Shown here piece after piece: positions 18,271-27,600 of a stretch of DNA of 64,000 nt. The translations under genes and the position numbers were made by a program. The DNA lies in assembly GCF_014698235.1 (NCBI RefSeq), contig NZ_JACJSP010000001.1, forward strand, positions 310,001 to 374,000. Direction: 5' to 3'. Position 1 is the first letter of the stretch; every line of letters starts with the position of its first letter. The notes under the pieces are model-generated. The model saw nothing but the letters and a program-made list of their open reading frames with translations, ran no database searches and was not told the DNA's origin. The DNA is from Limnothrix sp. FACHB-406 (GTDB lineage Bacteria > Cyanobacteriota > Cyanobacteriia > CACIAM-69d).

Positions 18271-19695
18271 ATGTACGACAAGATTACGCCCCCCACCGTC
18301 GGTGAAAAAATTCGCTTTGAAAACGGTCAACCGATCGTCCCCGACAACCCGATCGTTCCCTTCATTCGCGGCGATGGCACGGGCATTGACCTTTGGCCCG
18401 CCAGCCAGCGCGTGCTTGATGCGGCGATCGAACAAGCCTACGGTGGTCAGCGCAAAATCTCCTGGTTCAAGGTCTATGCGGGCGACGAAGCCTGTGAAGT
18501 CTACGGAACCTATCAATATCTCCCCGAAGACACCCTCACGGCCATTCGGGAATATGGCATGGCGATTAAAGGCCCCCTCACGACTCCCGTTGGCGGCGGC
18601 ATTCGATCGCTCAATGTGGCCCTGCGGCAAATTTTTGATCTCTACGCCTGTGTTCGTCCCTGTAAGTATTACAACGGCACGCCTTCTCCCCACAAAAGCC
18701 CTGAAAAACTGGACGTGATTATCTATCGGGAAAACACCGAAGATATTTACCTGGGCATTGAGTGGAAACAGGGCACTCCTGGCTGCGATCAATTGATTGA
18801 TTTTCTGAACAATCAACTGATTCCCGAAACTCCGGAACTGAAAAATAAACAGATTCGGTTAGATTCCGGCATCAGCATCAAACCCATCAGCATCACCGGT
18901 TCCCAGCGCCTAGTCCGTCGGGCGATTCAAAACGCCCTGCGGTTGCCCAAAAATAAACAGGCCGTGACCTTGGTTCACAAGGGCAACATCATGAAATACA
19001 CCGAAGGAGCCTTCCGGGATTGGGGCTATGCGGTGGCAACCGGTGAATTTCGTGCCGAATGTGTGACAGAGCGGGAGTCGTGGATTCTGAGCAATAAAGA
19101 GAAGAATCCTGACCTGTCGATCGAGGACAACGCCAAGCTGATTGACCCCGGCTATGACAGCTACCCCGCCGAAAAGCGGGAAGCCATTTGCCAAGAGGTG
19201 CACGAGGTTCTGGAAGCCATTTGGGACAGTCACGGCAACGGTCAATGGAAGGAAAAAGTGATGGTCAACGATCGCATCGCTGACAACATTTTCCAACAGA
19301 TTCAAATTCGCCCCGATGAATATTCAATTCTGGCGACCATGAACCTGAATGGCGATTATTTGTCCGATGCCGCCGCCGCGATCGCAGGCGGTTTGGGCAT
19401 GGCTCCGGGGGCTAACATTGGTGACAACGCAGCCATTTTTGAAGCCACCCACGGCACTGCGCCCAAGTATGCGGGATTGGATCAGGTCAACCCGGGATCG
19501 GTGATTTTGTCTGGCGTAATGATGTTGGAATTCATGGGCTGGCAAGAGGCGGCTGATCTGATTAAGACCGGTTTGGCCAAGTCGATCGAACAGCGAGAAG
19601 TGACCTACGATCTGGCTCGACAGATGGAGCCGCCTGTCAATCCGCCGCTGAAGTGCTCGGAATTTGCTAGCGCCATCATCAAAAACTTCGACTAG
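18271..19695 (+). CDS. icd: NADP-dependent isocitrate dehydrogenase
   Basis: A 474-residue enzyme that converts isocitrate to 2-oxoglutarate with NADPH formation, the main source of carbon skeletons for ammonium assimilation in cyanobacteria. Visible landmarks: [10 protein letters not shown]-like start ([13 protein letters not shown]), [16 protein letters not shown] with the substrate Ser, [48 protein letters not shown] and [11 protein letters not shown]. The length is typical for the cyanobacterial form, which carries an insert. TATAGT at 18239-18244 is a possible -10. No clear NtcA site (GTA-N8-TAC) is seen in the upstream spacer. Confidence 0.95.
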   Translation: MYDKITPPTVGEKIRFENGQPIVPDNPIVPFIRGDGTGIDLWPASQRVLDAAIEQAYGGQRKISWFKVYAGDEACEVYGTYQYLPEDTLTAIREYGMAIKGPLTTPVGGGIRSLNVALRQIFDLYACVRPCKYYNGTPSPHKSPEKLDVIIYRENTEDIYLGIEWKQGTPGCDQLIDFLNNQLIPETPELKNKQIRLDSGISIKPISITGSQRLVRRAIQNALRLPKNKQAVTLVHKGNIMKYTEGAFRDWGYAVATGEFRAECVTERESWILSNKEKNPDLSIEDNAKLIDPGYDSYPAEKREAICQEVHEVLEAIWDSHGNGQWKEKVMVNDRIADNIFQQIQIRPDEYSILATMNLNGDYLSDAAAAIAGGLGMAPGANIGDNAAIFEATHGTAPKYAGLDQVNPGSVILSGVMMLEFMGWQEAADLIKTGLAKSIEQREVTYDLARQMEPPVNPPLKCSEFASAIIKNFD

Positions 19696-19743
19696 GGCTT
19701 GATGGGCCAAGGGGCCAAACCCTCCTACCTAAAACAGTCTAAA

Positions 19744-19766
19744 ACAGTGGGTTCATCACCCGCTGT
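19744..19766 (+). terminator. Hairpin after icd
   Basis: ACAGTGGGT (19744-19752) pairs with ACCCGCTGT (19758-19766) over 9 bp including one G-T pair, with a 5-nt loop. It lies 48 bp after the icd stop. There is no T-run. The rest of the spacer up to 20172 is empty of supported genes. Confidence 0.5.
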
Positions 19767-20172
19767 GCTGTGGAAGGGCTGACCTTGGCCCCGGCTCGAT
19801 CGGCTCTCAACCAATTTCCCTAAATAATTGCTGGTCAGTCATGGCCATGCCTGGCTGACTGGCTTTAATGGCGATTTTTGATGGCGATTACTTAATGCTG
19901 ATCGATGGTATAAACCATGACTTCATCGCCCAAATTGAGTTAATCCCAAAGTGACTTGCTGTTTACAATTTTTTGAAATTGGCCGAAGTGTCTGTAAAAA
20001 ATGCTGTTAAGTTCTGGTTTATACAATTAGTCGCCAGTCTTTAAAAGTCGGGCTATGGTGATGAAGACTCCCTTCACAGGGGCTTCTTCTCGGCCAATCT
20101 CGATCAAATTCAAGTAATCGCAGTTTGCTGCGGTTTTTCACTCCTTTTGAACAGAAGCGTGATTTGGAACGA

Positions 20173-20511
20173 ATGCTAATGGATACCGTGACTGTGCAAG
20201 ATTTGGCAGCCTATTTACGCGAACCGACCGGTCTGGTGCAACTGGTGGATGTGCGGGAACCCCAAGAATTGGCCTTGTCGCAACTCCCTGGATTTATTAA
20301 TTTGCCTCTGAGTGAATATGAGCAATGGAGCACCATGATCGAATCGATCCTGAACTTTAATCAGGAAACCTGGGTGATCTGTCACCACGGGTTACGATCG
20401 GCTCAAATGTGTCAGTGGCTAGAGGGGAAGGGTTGTCAAGTCGTGAAAAATATCACAGGCGGTATTCATGCCTATGCCCTAGAGATCGATCGCTCAGTGC
20501 CCCTTTACTAG
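20173..20511 (+). CDS. Single-domain rhodanese
   Basis: A 112-residue sulfurtransferase-like protein. It contains LVDVREPQELALSQLPGFIN, the first rhodanese motif, and the active-site loop CHHGLRS with Cys70, followed by GGIHAYALEID. Single-domain rhodaneses carry a persulfide on this Cys and pass sulfur to thiol acceptors; the partner is unknown. ATG 20173 is preferred; ATG 20179 is also possible, and the frame is open from TTG 20125. No signal peptide is present, so it is cytosolic. It stands alone between icd and the diguanylate cyclase gene. Confidence 0.85.
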   Translation: MLMDTVTVQDLAAYLREPTGLVQLVDVREPQELALSQLPGFINLPLSEYEQWSTMIESILNFNQETWVICHHGLRSAQMCQWLEGKGCQVVKNITGGIHAYALEIDRSVPLY

Positions 20512-20588
20512 GTTTTCTTTGGAGTTACTGAGGTCTCTCAACTAAACAGATCGCAATTGGTTTGCTGATTGTTTGCTGAAATTCACTG

Positions 20589-20702
20589 AAGTTAATTGAC
20601 GTGATCTGAAAGTTGCTGAAATTGGCTGAAGTGAAGTGACTAAAGTTAACTGGTGTGATCTGAAAGTTGCTGAAATTGCTCAAGTTAACTGATGTGATCT
20701 GA
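20589..20702. repeat. 36-bp direct repeats beyond the diguanylate cyclase stop
   Basis: Two 36-bp copies at 20589-20624 and 20643-20678 differ at a few positions, and a shorter third copy starts at 20682. All share AAGTTAAYTG..GTGATCTGA. Within them, smaller units such as GCTGAAATT recur. The array lies just past the 3' end of the leftward gene at 20724. Confidence 0.85.
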
Positions 20703-20723
20703 GTTGATCCCACACCACAGAAC

Positions 20724-22721
20724 TCAGTGGGACAACTCACCGCTCGGGCAAGCTCGGTTGCGACCACGGGTTTTAGCCTCAAACAGGGCTAAGTCAGCTG
20801 CGGCCACCAGCGCCGAGGGATCTAAATTGGCACGCGGAATCAGACTGGCGGCCCCTAAGCTGAGGGTCACGATCGAAGCCACGGGCGAATAGGCATGGGG
20901 AATTTGCAAATCGCGGATGGTTTCGAGAATGCCATGCGCCACTGTCATGGCTCCGTCGATGTGGGTTTCCGGCAAAATTACCGCGAATTCTTCCCCGCCA
21001 TAGCGAAACGTGAGATCCGTTGATCGCTTCACGGCCTGGGCGATCGAGCGGGCTACCTGGCGCAGACAATCATCCCCCGCCAAATGGCCATAGCGATCGT
21101 TATAGGTTTTGAACGAATCAATATCGCCCACCAAAATCGCCAGGGGCGATTGTTGGCGCAAGGCCCTTTGCCACTCTCGGGCCAGGGCCTCATCGAAACT
21201 GCGGCGGTTGGAAATGCCCGTCAGGCCATCCAACGTAGCCAGTCGCTCCAACTTTCGGTTGGCCAACTCCAACCGTCGATATAACTCCGCCTGTTGAATC
21301 GCGATCGCCAGTTGGCCGGCCAACTGCTTCAAAAACTCAATTTCCCAGGCTTGCCAACTGTGGGGTTCGTGCCACTGATACACCACCAACAGTCCCCACT
21401 GATCATCTCCAAGCGGATTAGGCGGATGTCCCGTGGTGGCCCCGCCCTCTGGGCGATCGTCCATTTTCAGCGGCAACACCGGCACCGCTTCCCCTCGCAA
21501 AATGGGCACGGCTAGGATGGCACGCACCCCCGCCTGGGCAATGGCATCCCGGTAAGCGGCCGGCCAGCGATCGTCCGCCAACACATCCTCCACCTCCCAA
21601 ATCTCATGCTTCACGAGGTAGAGCAACCGCTCCAGGCCCGCCCCGTCGGTCACCGCCTCGCTGCCACAGACTGGAGGAGCGGCATCACGGCAATTCATCG
21701 CCGACAGCTCCAGTGCATGGGTGCTGGATGGGTCAGCGTCCGATCGACTCGCCATCCCCGCCGGAGTCAAGTGACGATAGATGGCCGTTTGATCCACCCC
21801 CAACACTTCGCGCACCGTTTGCACCGTCGTTTGCAGAATTTCCCCCAAATCTAGCGATCGGCGAATTTGCTGGGTCACTTGGCTCAGCAGTTGTTCCCGT
21901 TCCGCCTGTTGCCACAACAGGGCCTCCGCCTGTTGCCGTTCCGTAATATCCGTAATCACGCCCAGCAGTTGCCGTTGGGTTGAATTGGGCAACATTAAGG
22001 GCTTTTTAATGGTTTGAAACCAACGCACTTCGCCCGTTGAGCTGCGGCGTGGCTCCTGGGCAATATATTTTTCTTGCATGGTTTCAATAATCGATTCTTC
22101 CTCCCGCTGGCTATGTTGCACCTGGGCCGAGTTTCCGCCTAGTTCCGCTTCTGTTTTGCCCAGCATTCGCCCGGGCGTTGTGTTGTAAAACGTTGCCAAA
22201 GCTTCATTAACTAGGGTGAATCGCCCTCGTTCATCCTTCACAAAAATAAAGTTTGGGTTCGCGTCAACAATTGCTCGCAAAAACGACTCCTGCCGTTGCA
22301 ATTCTTCGCGGTTGTGGCGCAGGTCATCCAAAATTTGTTGCCGCTCGATCGCATAGCGCATGGCCCGCGACAGCAAATTTGGCCGCAATTCATCTTTTAA
22401 AAGGTAGTCTTGGGCCCCTTCGCGCAAGGAAGCCAACCCGATCGCCTCGTCATCCAACCCCGTCAGCACCACGATCGGCACATCGGCCACCGCCGATCGC
22501 ACCCGCCGAATCGTATCCAGCCCGTAGCTGTCCGGCAGGGCCAAATCCAACAGCACAATATCGTACCGCCGTTGATTCAACAGCGTCAGGGCATCGCTCA
22601 GGCGATCGACCCTTCGCCAACGAAACCCTTGGGTCGTCACCTTCGCCAAAATCATTTCCAATAATCGCGCATCCGTGGGATTGTCTTCCACGACCAGCAC
22701 TTCAATCGCTGAGTCCCCCAC
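20724..22721 (-). CDS. Response-regulator diguanylate cyclase: REC-PAS-GAF-GGDEF
   Basis: A 665-residue cytosolic protein. An N-terminal receiver with phospho-acceptor Asp59 (DIVLLDLALPDSYGL) is followed by a PAS domain (about 140-265), a GAF domain (about 280-475) and a C-terminal GGDEF domain (about 495-655). The active-site loop is GGEEF in RYGGEEFAVILPE, an accepted variant. RSTD lies exactly five residues before it and matches the RxxD inhibitory site for c-di-GMP. It should therefore make c-di-GMP from two GTP, with feedback control and phosphorylation input. A cognate kinase is not adjacent; the kinase at 24.7-28.6 kb is a candidate only by proximity. Confidence 0.92.
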   Translation of the reverse strand: MGDSAIEVLVVEDNPTDARLLEMILAKVTTQGFRWRRVDRLSDALTLLNQRRYDIVLLDLALPDSYGLDTIRRVRSAVADVPIVVLTGLDDEAIGLASLREGAQDYLLKDELRPNLLSRAMRYAIERQQILDDLRHNREELQRQESFLRAIVDANPNFIFVKDERGRFTLVNEALATFYNTTPGRMLGKTEAELGGNSAQVQHSQREEESIIETMQEKYIAQEPRRSSTGEVRWFQTIKKPLMLPNSTQRQLLGVITDITERQQAEALLWQQAEREQLLSQVTQQIRRSLDLGEILQTTVQTVREVLGVDQTAIYRHLTPAGMASRSDADPSSTHALELSAMNCRDAAPPVCGSEAVTDGAGLERLLYLVKHEIWEVEDVLADDRWPAAYRDAIAQAGVRAILAVPILRGEAVPVLPLKMDDRPEGGATTGHPPNPLGDDQWGLLVVYQWHEPHSWQAWEIEFLKQLAGQLAIAIQQAELYRRLELANRKLERLATLDGLTGISNRRSFDEALAREWQRALRQQSPLAILVGDIDSFKTYNDRYGHLAGDDCLRQVARSIAQAVKRSTDLTFRYGGEEFAVILPETHIDGAMTVAHGILETIRDLQIPHAYSPVASIVTLSLGAASLIPRANLDPSALVAAADLALFEAKTRGRNRACPSGELSH

Positions 22722-23030
22722 CGCTGAATTAACCTCCTAGATCCTGTGGCCGCGCGATCGTGAGTGGCATAGCATGACTGACCTCAAATGACCTCGATCG
22801 TTGTCAACTTCAGCCTAACCACCCAAACCTCAACCCCCAAGGGGATTGATTGGCAAAATTGCCGCCACCGGTTTGCCTAATCATTTCCGCCCATGCGACT
22901 CCAGCAGTCCTCCCACCCAGAAAGCAATCAGACCTTGAGGGCGGTTGTCTAGCAGAATCCCAGTGATCCTACTCATTTAACCAACCCCATGACCAGAACT
23001 TTCCCAAAGGTAAAGGCAAAGTAAAGGCAC

Positions 23031-23056
23031 AGCCGAACATCCTTGGAAGTTCGGCT
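23031..23056. other. Intergenic hairpin
   Basis: An 8-bp perfect stem with a 10-nt loop, about 300 bp upstream of the diguanylate cyclase gene. It has no T-run on the right. It may be part of a small RNA or an upstream regulatory structure; nothing else supports either. Confidence 0.35.
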
Positions 23057-23406
23057 CGTTAGGTCTATCTCATGCAAATTCCTGCCCTATACATCATGAC
23101 CCATCTTTTTAAGACCAACCTTAAACTGGGAAGTCTTAGCAAGTGAGCTGATCAAACTCATGATTTTCGTCTAAGTATTAACGAGAGAAGCCTACCAATC
23201 AATATTCTTGGATTGTTTTTACGCTGTGATAGAAACATCACTGTCCTTGAATATTTTCAGGATCAATCATGCGCTCTCGATCGGTCAATTGTTCAGTATT
23301 AACCCAAAGCAACCCAAGCATGGTCAAGGAATGTCTGAGCAATGTGCGAAATGCTACCAGAGTGATTACAGATTCAAATACAGCCCTTACCTCGCTTACG
23401 ACGCAC

Positions 23407-23436
23407 AGTTATCTATAGTTATTTGTAGTTATCTGT
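23407..23436. repeat. 10-bp tandem repeat, three units
   Basis: AGTTATCTAT, AGTTATTTGT and AGTTATCTGT follow one another without a gap. Confidence 0.85.
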
Positions 23437-23845
23437 AGGGTGGCTAATGTCCACCTAATGATTGCTGCATGGCATCTGTGATATGGCGTGCCGATCGTTC
23501 CGGGTAAAGGCTCTATATCAATTTTAGCTAACGATTCGATCGATAGTGGTCAAGTTTAGTTATACAAGCGGCTCATCCAATCTGTTCGGTTTCTTTGCAG
23601 GGAACAACCATATTAAAATTAACTAACTCGTCAAAATAAATAATCAAGTAAATAATCAACATCAAGAACAAGAACTTGTATGATCTTACACCATCACTTC
23701 AAGTTTCATATTGTCAGCAGTGAAAAATTATCTATTTTATTTTCAGAGTTTATTTCTAAGCTTCATTTCCAGGCTTCATTTTCAGGTTTTATCTCTGGGT
23801 TTTATTTCTGGGTTTTATTTTCAAACAGTAAACCGATGATGGCTT

Positions 23846-24286
23846 TTAGAACTTTGGAGAGGGTAATTTCACAGAACGTAACCAAAACGCCTCGATCGCC
23901 AATAGCGTTTCTAAAAGACTATGTAAACTATCTGGCTTGGTAATGTAGGCATTGGCTTGCAATTCATAGCATCTGCGAATATCTTCCTCTTGATCAGAAG
24001 TGGTCATCACAATGACAGGAATAATTTTGAGTGATGGATGTTTTTTAATTGCTTCTAAGACTTCATAGCCACTACGACGGGGTAAGTTCAAATCTAAAAG
24101 AATTAAATCGGGCCAGTATTTTCCAGGAACCAATGCTGTTTTCTCTAAAAACTTGATTGCTTCTTCGCCATCTCGCACCAAGTGTAATCGATGGGGAATA
24201 TTCAGCCGCCCAAACAGCCTTTCTGTTAGCCTGGCATCAACCGCTGAATCTTCAATGAGTAAAATTTCAATATTTTTTGCTGGCAT
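23846..24286 (-). CDS. Rcp1-type single-domain response regulator
   Basis: A 146-residue stand-alone receiver. Acidic pocket EDS near residue 12, phospho-acceptor Asp65 (LILLDLNLPRRSG), the MTTSDQEED switch region and Lys in ITKPD are all present. The extra loop before the Asp (KTALVPGKYWPD) is typical of Rcp1, the response regulator of cyanobacterial phytochrome Cph1. It lies downstream of the 1297-residue kinase on the same strand, whose HDLQEPLRG His-box is of the Cph1 class, so the two are likely partners. No output domain is present; it must act by protein contact. Confidence 0.88.
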   Translation of the reverse strand: MPAKNIEILLIEDSAVDARLTERLFGRLNIPHRLHLVRDGEEAIKFLEKTALVPGKYWPDLILLDLNLPRRSGYEVLEAIKKHPSLKIIPVIVMTTSDQEEDIRRCYELQANAYITKPDSLHSLLETLLAIEAFWLRSVKLPSPKF

Positions 24287-24686
24287 TATAACGACATCCT
24301 AACAACCTGGTCACTGCCTGCTCATTTGCTGAAAGGGGTAATGATTCTGAAATTGGGGGTCATTATTAATGGAATTATATTCCTATTGACTCATCATTTC
24401 TATTCACTCACAAACTCACTCATTCACCAATCCTTCGATCGATCAACAAACCCTGCACAGCCCGATCAAGAACCCCTCAACTGAGAAATCCTGCTGTTGT
24501 CTGGCAATTACTCCATTAAACCCACTCAACCAATTCAGTCCCTTGCACTCATGGCACTCCTTGGGCTGGCCTAACTCAAACGATTGGGCAATTTAATAAC
24601 AATCATTGGCTTTAATAACACGGCCGAAAACCCATGGCACGGGCGATCGAGCGGAATTAAACATCAATCCTACAGGGTTGCGATCG
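24287..24686. other. Spacer between kinase and response regulator genes
   Basis: About 400 bp, AT-rich, with short CACTCA/CATTCA repeats around 24380-24440. No gene is supported. A promoter for the regulator may lie here, so the kinase and regulator need not share a transcript. Confidence 0.5.
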
Positions 24687-27600
24687 CTAGCTGGGGCTAA
24701 AATTTAGCTCAGTGATGGGAATGGTTTCGGGCTGGTCGGGAATCGTAAACCAGAATGACGATCCTTGGCCGAGTTGAGATTGCACCCCGATCGAGCCACC
24801 GTGACGCTCAATAATTTTCCGACAGATGGCTAACCCAATGCCAGTCCCTTCATATTCTTCACGGTTATGGAGTCTTTGGAAAATATTAAAAATTCGATCG
24901 CTATATTGTGGGTCAATTCCAATGCCATTATCAATGACCTGAAAACGCCAATGATGCTCTTCGTGATTAGCAGTAATGGTAATGACAGGATTGGATTTGC
25001 CCCGAAATTTTAGGGCATTGCCAATGAGATTTTGAAAAAGCTGTGCCAATTGCATGGAATCGGCCAAAACAATGGGCAAATTTTTAGCCTGAATAGTGGC
25101 CTGATTATCTTGAATTGCTAATCGTAAATTATTAAGTACGATCTCAATAATCTGGCTGCAATCAACCGGTTCTAGGGTTCGGCCGCGAGTTTCCACTCTG
25201 GAATAGGCCAAAAGATCTCGAATCAATTGGCGCATTCGTTGGCCGCTGTCGATGATGAATTGCAAATATTCTTGGGCGTTTTGATCAAGCTGGGGGGCGC
25301 ATTCTTCTGTGAGCATTTCTGAGAAGGCAATGATGCCACGCAGGGGTTCTTGCAAGTCATGGGAAGCGACGTAGGCAAATTGCTGGAGCTGTTCGTTGGA
25401 GCGCCGCAATCCTTCAATGGCTCTGGTGCGTTCTTCAAGGAGGTGGGCTTGGTAAAGGGCAATGCTCAGTTGTCCGGCCAGTTGTTGCAACAGGTCAATT
25501 TCAAAGGAAGTCCAATGCCTTGGCCCCTGACATTGCTGAAGGCACAGCAGCCCCAACAGAATGGTGGCCGGTTGTAGCCGATCGGTCAGCACTTCCGGGG
25601 GCACAAATCCAAGGGCACTGGGATTGAAGTGAACGGCGGCGATGGTGACGGGGACGATCACTTGGCTACGAATGCTGAGGCTATCGATGCAACTGCGCTG
25701 TTCGGGGGACAGTTGCAGTTGGGTGAGGTCGTCTTCGCAGGAAATTTGCCCCTGCCAGTAGCGATCGAGGTTGGGGTGGGTGTTGTCTAGGTTGAGGGTG
25801 CAACACCAGGTGTGGCTGGGGTCGATCGCCCCGAAGGGCTGGGCGATGGCTTCGGCGGCGATCGATCCGTTGCCGTCCGCTTGGCAACGGTAGAACATCA
25901 CGCGATCGGCTTTGAGGGTTTTTTGCAGTTCGCTGACCGTGCGCCCCAAGATCACCTGAATATCCAAAGATTGGCGAATTTTGAAGGCGATCGAGGCGAG
26001 CAGTTGCCGATAGCGGTTTTGGTTGTTGCGCTGGAGGGCGGCTTCTCGCTCTTGGGTAATGTCGCGGGCGCTGCCCAGGAGCTTAATCACGCGGTTCCAG
26101 GCATCGCGGATGGGGACTAAGCTGGTGTGCCAAATTCGCTGTTTACCCCGAATCATCAGCTCTTCTTCGCAACGGATGGTGTCCCGGCCGGCAACACAGG
26201 CTCGAAACCGAGCAATGATCGGCGTGGCACAACTGGGGGGAAACAGGTCTTGGGGCGATCGACCGATGATGTGGGTGGCGCGGTGTTCCAAGGCCCGTTC
26301 AAAGGCGGGGTTCACGGTTTCGTAGGTGAACCGTCCGTCTGGGTGGACATTGACCAAAAAAATTCGTTCGTCCGATCGCTCAAAAATGCTGGAGTAGAGC
26401 GCTTCTGAGGCTCGCAGCCGATCTTGGGTGGCTTGGCGATCGTACCAGGCATAGATGGTGTCCCCAATGGTTTGCAGAATTTGCAGGTCTTGGGCTAACC
26501 AGGAACGCGCTTGATGAACACAAAGCACCAAGGCTCCCCAGAGGGCATCCCGGCGATCGTGAATGGCGGCAATGAGCACGGAGTTGGCTCCCAAGCAGTT
26601 GAGCCACTCGGTCACGGCGGAATCTTCCGATTGCAGGGCCTGTCGGGATTCAATCACCACGGCTCGATCGCGCCCTAATTGCTCAGTCCAAAGGGGCGGC
26701 AAATGGCCGCCAAGGCGGTTAAAGTCTCGTACCACGGGCATTTGATTCTCTTCATGCCACTCGCAGGCCAGGTTCAAAAGGGGGCGTTCCATGGGCCCAT
26801 GGAGCAGCAAGACCCGATCGGCCAACATGGCTCGCCCCACCGCTTCCAAAACAGACCCAAACCGCACATCATCATCGGCAGTCACCAACAGACGCGCCAC
26901 ATAGGCCACCACACTTTCCAGGCTGAGGCGATAGCGCAAGTCTGCCTCAACCCGCTTGCGATCGCTCACATCCCGAATGGCCACGGCATAGGCCGGCTCC
27001 CCCAACCACTCGATCGGGGACACATTTAAATCGCCCACGCCCACGGAACCATCGGGGTGCAGAATATCAATTTCTGTGGTTTTCTCGGAGCCGATCGGAA
27101 TTCCAAGGTGTTCGCCCACCAACTGTTCCGGCGATCGCCCAAAAAGCTGACAGGCCGCCGGGTTGGCATAGTCAATTCGCCCCTCACGGTTCACAATCAC
27201 GATTCCATCGATCGTGTGATCCAACACCTGATCCAAGACCGCTAACCACGATTGGGATGCCGCTTGAGATCGATCGGCTGCTCCCAAGGCTGGCAGGCGA
27301 TCGCCTTGAATGGCGGTAATTTCGCCCTCAGTGGGCACTATTTTCGGCCCGTTGCCCTCGGCACTTGGGGCCGGCGGCATGGCAACCGCCTCGATCGAGT
27401 TTTCGGGGTTAATTTCAGGGTTAACTCCGGGGCTGGTATCAACGTTAATTTCGGGGTTAATTTCGGGGCAAATTCCAGGATCAGAGCTGGTTTCCGGTCT
27501 AATTTCCGGTTCAATCTCAGGTCTAATTTCAGGGCCGGTTAATAAACTCTCAGCGGCCATCCCGGCCCGATCGCTGCTAGGGCCCGAAAAAACGCCCCCC

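Larger units (their letters stand above)
22722..23845. other. Long AT-rich intergenic region
   Basis: About 1.1 kb without a supported gene. It holds a hairpin (AGCCGAAC 23031-23038 / GTTCGGCT 23049-23056), three 10-bp units of AGTTATYTRT at 23407-23436, and repeated CTGGGTTTTATTT units around 23790-23820 next to the response regulator's stop codon. Short ORFs at 23208-23438 and 23680-23943 have biased, repeat-like composition and no recognisable motif. Confidence 0.6.

Noticed and set aside
20525-20782. 85-residue minus-strand ORF
   Set aside because: It overlaps the end of the cyclase gene, and its Asn-Phe-Ser repeats come from the 54-bp DNA repeat.
23208-23438. 76-residue ORF in the AT-rich spacer
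   Set aside because: No recognisable pattern, and its end is made of a 10-bp tandem repeat.
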